Positions 5,733 through 8,157 of a stretch of DNA of 8,157 nt are shown one piece after another. The stretch is from Euryarchaeota archaeon UBA602. GTDB lineage: Archaea > Thermoplasmatota > Poseidoniia > Poseidoniales > Thalassarchaeaceae. Each line of letters starts with the position of its first letter. Positions within the stretch are counted from its first letter, which is position 1. The notes under the pieces are model-generated. The model was not told the DNA's origin and made no database searches. It was given only the letters and a program-made list of their open reading frames with translations. The DNA is taken from contig DAHO01000022.1 of the NCBI GenBank assembly GCA_002498455.1, forward strand, positions 1-8,157. Direction: 5' to 3'. Made by a program: the position numbers and the translations under genes.

Positions 5733-6293
5733 TTATTCGTGAGATTCAGCCTGTGCTGCAAACATCAAAGCACAACCGAATCCAAGTAGAGCAGCGGTCA
5801 CGGAGTAAACTCCAACATCAACCCAGTTCCAATGTATGACACTCTGGTACACATAGAATACAATGCCCAATAGAATGCACCACATGGCCATGGTCATCTT
5901 CTCGCCTGCTTCCTTTGTGGACATTAGGCTGAGCCAACATTCGCTGGTGAATACACCTCGAATCCAGGCAACGATTCCACCTTCTGTCGACTTGTGCAGA
6001 CAAGATCCTCCCCATCCCGTAAGTCCGAGTGCTAGAATCATGAACACGGTGTCACTCATGGGTCGGTATACCATGTCAGCGACATACAAATCAGGGTAAA
6101 GTTGTCCTACACTTAGATAGGCAGCCCAGACCACCTTCAACTTGTGTTCACCACTGCCCCCAATCCCGTATAGGATATTGAGAACACCAAGTATAGTTGC
6201 CCATACGCCCAGGGCAAAAGCAAGCGTTGCGAGAGTACGCCCCTCACGGCCATCTTCTGCGGTCATCGGCTCGGCGACCCATGCACTCGTCAT
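5733..6293 (-). CDS. Small multi-pass membrane protein, function unknown
   Basis: This 186-residue protein has about four predicted membrane segments, at roughly 21-43, 81-99, 133-152 and 158-179. A short loop containing GQLYPDLYVADMVYRP lies between the first two, and a cysteine and charged stretch (about 98-132) separates the middle pair. I do not recognise the family; the pattern is loosely like small DUF membrane proteins of marine archaea. The open frame extends back to an ATG at 6374 inside cdc6, but the first 27 residues are not hydrophobic, so I chose the ATG at 6293. An ATG at 6266 is also possible. No strong Shine-Dalgarno marks any of them. It starts 37 bases after cdc6 on the same strand and is probably cotranscribed. 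Its stop codon abuts that of the glycosyltransferase with no bases between. Confidence 0.75.
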   Translation of the reverse strand: MTSAWVAEPMTAEDGREGRTLATLAFALGVWATILGVLNILYGIGGSGEHKLKVVWAAYLSVGQLYPDLYVADMVYRPMSDTVFMILALGLTGWGGSCLHKSTEGGIVAWIRGVFTSECWLSLMSTKEAGEKMTMAMWCILLGIVFYVYQSVIHWNWVDVGVYSVTAALLGFGCALMFAAQAESHE

Positions 6294-6330
6294 AACCGTT
6301 GCCCGAAAGTCACAGCCTAGAATATGGGCT

Positions 6331-7578
6331 CTAGAGTCTATTCTGAAGGCGATAGCGCGCGCTGACGACCTCACTCATCACAGGTTCTGCAGAACACATG
6401 ACCTCAAGTGCGTCAAACGCGGGCGGGAGACAAGAGTTGATTCTCTTGGACATACCGTGTCTACCACGACTGGTTGTTTTTGCAGTGATAATTCCGGCCA
6501 TATCCAAGCCACGAATCAACGAAGATACTCGACGACTCGTCAACGGTTTTTCACCTGCATTTTCACAAGCCATTTCATAGGTTCCATACACTTCTCCAGT
6601 CGAGATATTTGTCAAACCATTGTTCTCGTTGACAATCACTGAAAATAACACCAATTTTTGCTGTAAAGGTAGATTTTGTATGGTTGGTGTAATTTGATCG
6701 AACTCCAATTGATTCTGAGCCTGGCGAACATGACTGATACCAACATGTTGAACCTCATTTTGTTCAGCTCTTTGGACCGAAATTCTCAGCAAATCCAAGG
6801 CGCGTCTAGCATCGCCATCCTCCTTGGCTGCTAAGGCGGCACAGAGAGGAATTACGGCATCATCCAATATTCCCTCTTTGATTCCACGAGTCGCTCTTGG
6901 GCGCAGAACATCCTCAAGTTGTGAGGCATTGTAAGGTGGGAAGACGACATCGATCGGAGACAATCGTGACTGAACCCTAGGGTCTAACATCTCGGTGAAG
7001 GCCAAATCGTTGCTGATGCCAATCACGCAGCAGAATGCACCGTCTAGAAGTCCAATGTTCAAGCTGGTCAAACTGTACAAAAGATCGTCACCTTCCTTGC
7101 CCTTTCTCACTAGATAATCGATTTCATCCAATACAATGACGTGGACTCCCCCGCGTGACTGCATACGCGCGCGCACGTGCTCGAACACTTTGTCAGCAGG
7201 CCAGCCAGTGAACGGTATCATCTCATCCCCATCGTCGGCCAAACGATTTCCGATTTCGGCGAGTACTCTGTATTTCGTATCGACGTTACGACAGTTGATT
7301 TCAACAGCTCGAATGTTACAACCTTCTGCCGCACCTTTCGATTCCAAATCACGGCAGACAAATCGGGTGACAGCGGTTTTCCCGGAGCCAGGACGACCGT
7401 ACAGATTCATGTTTGAAGGGGCATGGCCTCTCAATGCTTCTACAAGGTTGTTCACAAGAGAAGAAATCTCTTGACCTCGATGAGGTAGATTGTCAGGGTT
7501 GAATGCATGACCGAGTGCTCTTCGATCTCTAAAGAGGCTCCTGACACTGAGGAGTCCGTCGAAAAGATTTGAAGTCAT
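6331..7578 (-). CDS. cdc6: Orc1/Cdc6 family replication initiator
   Basis: This 415-residue AAA+ ATPase should bind origin DNA and load the MCM helicase. The family is usually about 380-420 residues, so this is full length. An N-terminal NPDNLPHRGQEI (27-38) is the typical Orc1 lead-in. The Walker A is GRPGSGKT (61-68), Walker B IVLDEID (148-154), sensor 1 GISND (187-191), a putative arginine finger lies in QSRLSP (203-208), and sensor 2 is GDARRALDL (255-263). Residues about 300-395 form the C-terminal winged helix that contacts ORB DNA, including TSRRVSSLIRGLDMAGII. ATG at 7578 follows AGAAA; a GGGGG lies about 14 bases upstream, too far for a normal ribosome site, so the start may be leaderless-type. 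The gene faces away from a long AT-rich intergenic region, the usual setting of an archaeal origin. Confidence 0.95.
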   Translation of the reverse strand: MTSNLFDGLLSVRSLFRDRRALGHAFNPDNLPHRGQEISSLVNNLVEALRGHAPSNMNLYGRPGSGKTAVTRFVCRDLESKGAAEGCNIRAVEINCRNVDTKYRVLAEIGNRLADDGDEMIPFTGWPADKVFEHVRARMQSRGGVHVIVLDEIDYLVRKGKEGDDLLYSLTSLNIGLLDGAFCCVIGISNDLAFTEMLDPRVQSRLSPIDVVFPPYNASQLEDVLRPRATRGIKEGILDDAVIPLCAALAAKEDGDARRALDLLRISVQRAEQNEVQHVGISHVRQAQNQLEFDQITPTIQNLPLQQKLVLFSVIVNENNGLTNISTGEVYGTYEMACENAGEKPLTSRRVSSLIRGLDMAGIITAKTTSRGRHGMSKRINSCLPPAFDALEVMCSAEPVMSEVVSARYRLQNRL

Positions 7579-7721
7579 TTTCTAACACTACCCCCTTCCC
7601 TGAGGTACAATCCCAAGTGCCAAAACACTCGGCATCACAATCTTACAGGGAAGCCTTCGACTCCGTGAGGGGTAATTAAGCATGATTGATTGAACGACTG
7701 GCATATCGATAAATTCTAGTC

Positions 7722-7802
7722 AAACCGACATTGATTCTGTGATGGTAATTCAACGAAGCCATTTGACGAAATATAACATAAATGTCTCTGTGTGGTCGGT
7801 TT
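7722..7802. repeat. 8-bp inverted repeat AAACCGAC / GTCGGTTT
   Basis: AAACCGAC (7722-7729) and GTCGGTTT (7795-7802) are exact inverted copies 65 bp apart. Flanking bases are also partly mirrored (TCTA before the first, TAGA after the second). They bracket the start of the AT-rich stretch, about 145-225 bp before cdc6. They may be paired protein-binding sites. Confidence 0.45.
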
Positions 7803-7961
7803 AGAATATTTTTTTCTGATTTCGATTGTGTGTTTATTTTATTGACAGGAAAGAAAATCTAGGATCGTAAATTTACCCCTCCCATCAATCTCGACTTCGG
7901 GCATTTCTCATCGAGTGATTTTTTATTTTCACAGTATTTTCCAATTGGATATTCATCATAA

Positions 7962-7975
7962 TGTGAGTTTTCACA
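7962..7975. repeat. Short hairpin TGTGA-gttt-TCACA
   Basis: TGTGA (7962-7966) and TCACA (7971-7975) form a small perfect inverted repeat with a 4-base spacer in the AT-rich region. Related TTTTCACA occurs at 7927-7934. It could be a binding site; it is too weak to be a terminator and no T-run follows on either strand immediately. Confidence 0.35.
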
Positions 7976-7989
7976 CAACATTTTATCTC

Positions 7990-8024
7990 AAAAATAAAGT
8001 TATTTTTTACATTATAAAAATAAA
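7990..8024 (-). terminator. T-rich terminator region of the ABC ATPase gene
   Basis: Directly after the stop codon at 8026-8028, the minus strand carries clustered T-runs: TTTTATTTTTAT at 8013-8024 and TTTATTTTT at about 7990-7998. Archaeal RNA polymerase stops at such tracts. It also forms the lowest-GC part of the region, so it may serve as an unwinding element too. Confidence 0.45.
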
Positions 8025-8025
8025 A

Positions 8026-8157
8026 TCAGTATGTGAATATATCTCCATCCTCAACTTCAATCACATTGTCTGGTTGTTCTGATTTTTCACCAGAATCTGA
8101 GAAATTATGCGTCGCCAAGAAAATCGTATCTGGATTTCTCATGGCCAAATCTCTCAA
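8026..8157 (-). CDS. ABC-type ATPase, C-terminal fragment (gene continues past the window)
   Basis: Reading the minus strand from 8157 gives 43 residues and a TGA stop. The fragment runs LRDLAMRNPDTIFLATHN, then a polar linker (FSDSGEKSEQ), then PDNVIEVEDGDIFTY. In ABC ATPases the segment after the Walker B typically ends in a switch histidine strand (here TIFLATHN) and closes with a strand like VIxVEDGxI, as seen here. The transported substrate cannot be told. The frame is open to the window edge, and the sequence is too short and lacks Walker motifs, so the family call is moderate. The gene is on the same strand as cdc6 but separated from it by 447 bp of AT-rich DNA. Confidence 0.65.
   Translation of the reverse strand: MRDLAMRNPDTIFLATHNFSDSGEKSEQPDNVIEVEDGDIFTY

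Larger units (their letters stand above)
7579..8025. other. Intergenic region upstream of cdc6, candidate replication origin
   Basis: The 447 bp contain no credible gene. GC content falls to about 27% over 7801-8040, with about 13% in 7981-8040, against roughly half in the genes. Within it lie an 8-bp inverted repeat (7722-7729/7795-7802), a TTTTCCAATTGGAT near-dyad (7937-7950) with some resemblance to the core of an ORB, TTTTCAC motifs (for example 7926-7933 and 7968-7974), and a hairpin at 7962-7975. Archaeal origins commonly lie next to orc1/cdc6 and combine an AT-rich unwinding stretch with flanking initiator sites. No repeated canonical ORB was seen, so the origin call rests on context and composition. 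The cdc6 promoter must also lie here. Confidence 0.45.

Noticed and set aside
6142..6642. 166-residue plus-strand frame across the membrane protein and cdc6
   Set aside because: It is antisense to the 3' part of the unmistakable cdc6 and to the hydrophobic membrane protein, and has no recognisable motif.
1..8157. CRISPR array, insertion sequence or integrase-type element
   Set aside because: No regularly spaced direct repeats, transposase or integrase motifs, or terminal inverted repeats with target duplications were seen.

Overview
The window looks like chromosomal DNA of a mesophilic euryarchaeon, most likely of the Thermoplasmatota / Marine Group II (Poseidoniales) type. The support is an archaeal Orc1/Cdc6 replication initiator, an archaeal-type phosphopantetheine adenylyltransferase joined to a GTP-dependent dephospho-CoA kinase (DUF359) domain, TATA-like boxes, a GGTGA ribosome binding site, and balanced base composition in the genes. 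The phylum call is inference; no rRNA or tRNA is present to fix it.

Layout from left to right. Positions 1-636 hold a short winged-helix protein on the minus strand. It ends in a hairpin plus T-tract terminator. Upstream of it lies a compact divergent control region with a 16-bp palindrome, an 11-bp inverted repeat and a box resembling an archaeal origin recognition box (ORB). From 637 to 3339 on the plus strand runs a 900-residue protein with an N-terminal winged helix-turn-helix and a long C-terminal part that I cannot assign. Positions 3340-3697 contain no credible protein gene. They hold a GC-rich stretch (about 63% over 3361-3660) that folds into several long helices, probably a structured RNA of unknown class transcribed on the plus strand.

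From 3698 to 5732 two overlapping-style plus-strand genes follow: the bifunctional CoA-synthesis enzyme (PPAT plus DPCK) and a membrane-anchored family 2 glycosyltransferase. Facing them on the minus strand are a four-segment membrane protein (5733-6293) and orc1/cdc6 (6331-7578), probably cotranscribed. Upstream of cdc6 is a 447-bp intergenic region whose distal part is very AT-rich and carries inverted repeats. It is the natural candidate for a replication origin. The window ends inside the C-terminus of an ABC-type ATPase gene on the minus strand (8026-8157).

The items most worth following are the unclassified structured RNA next to the CoA gene, the PPAT-DPCK fusion, the unassigned 900-residue HTH protein with its divergent partner, and the two places with origin-like signals. 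I found no CRISPR array, insertion sequence, tRNA or rRNA.
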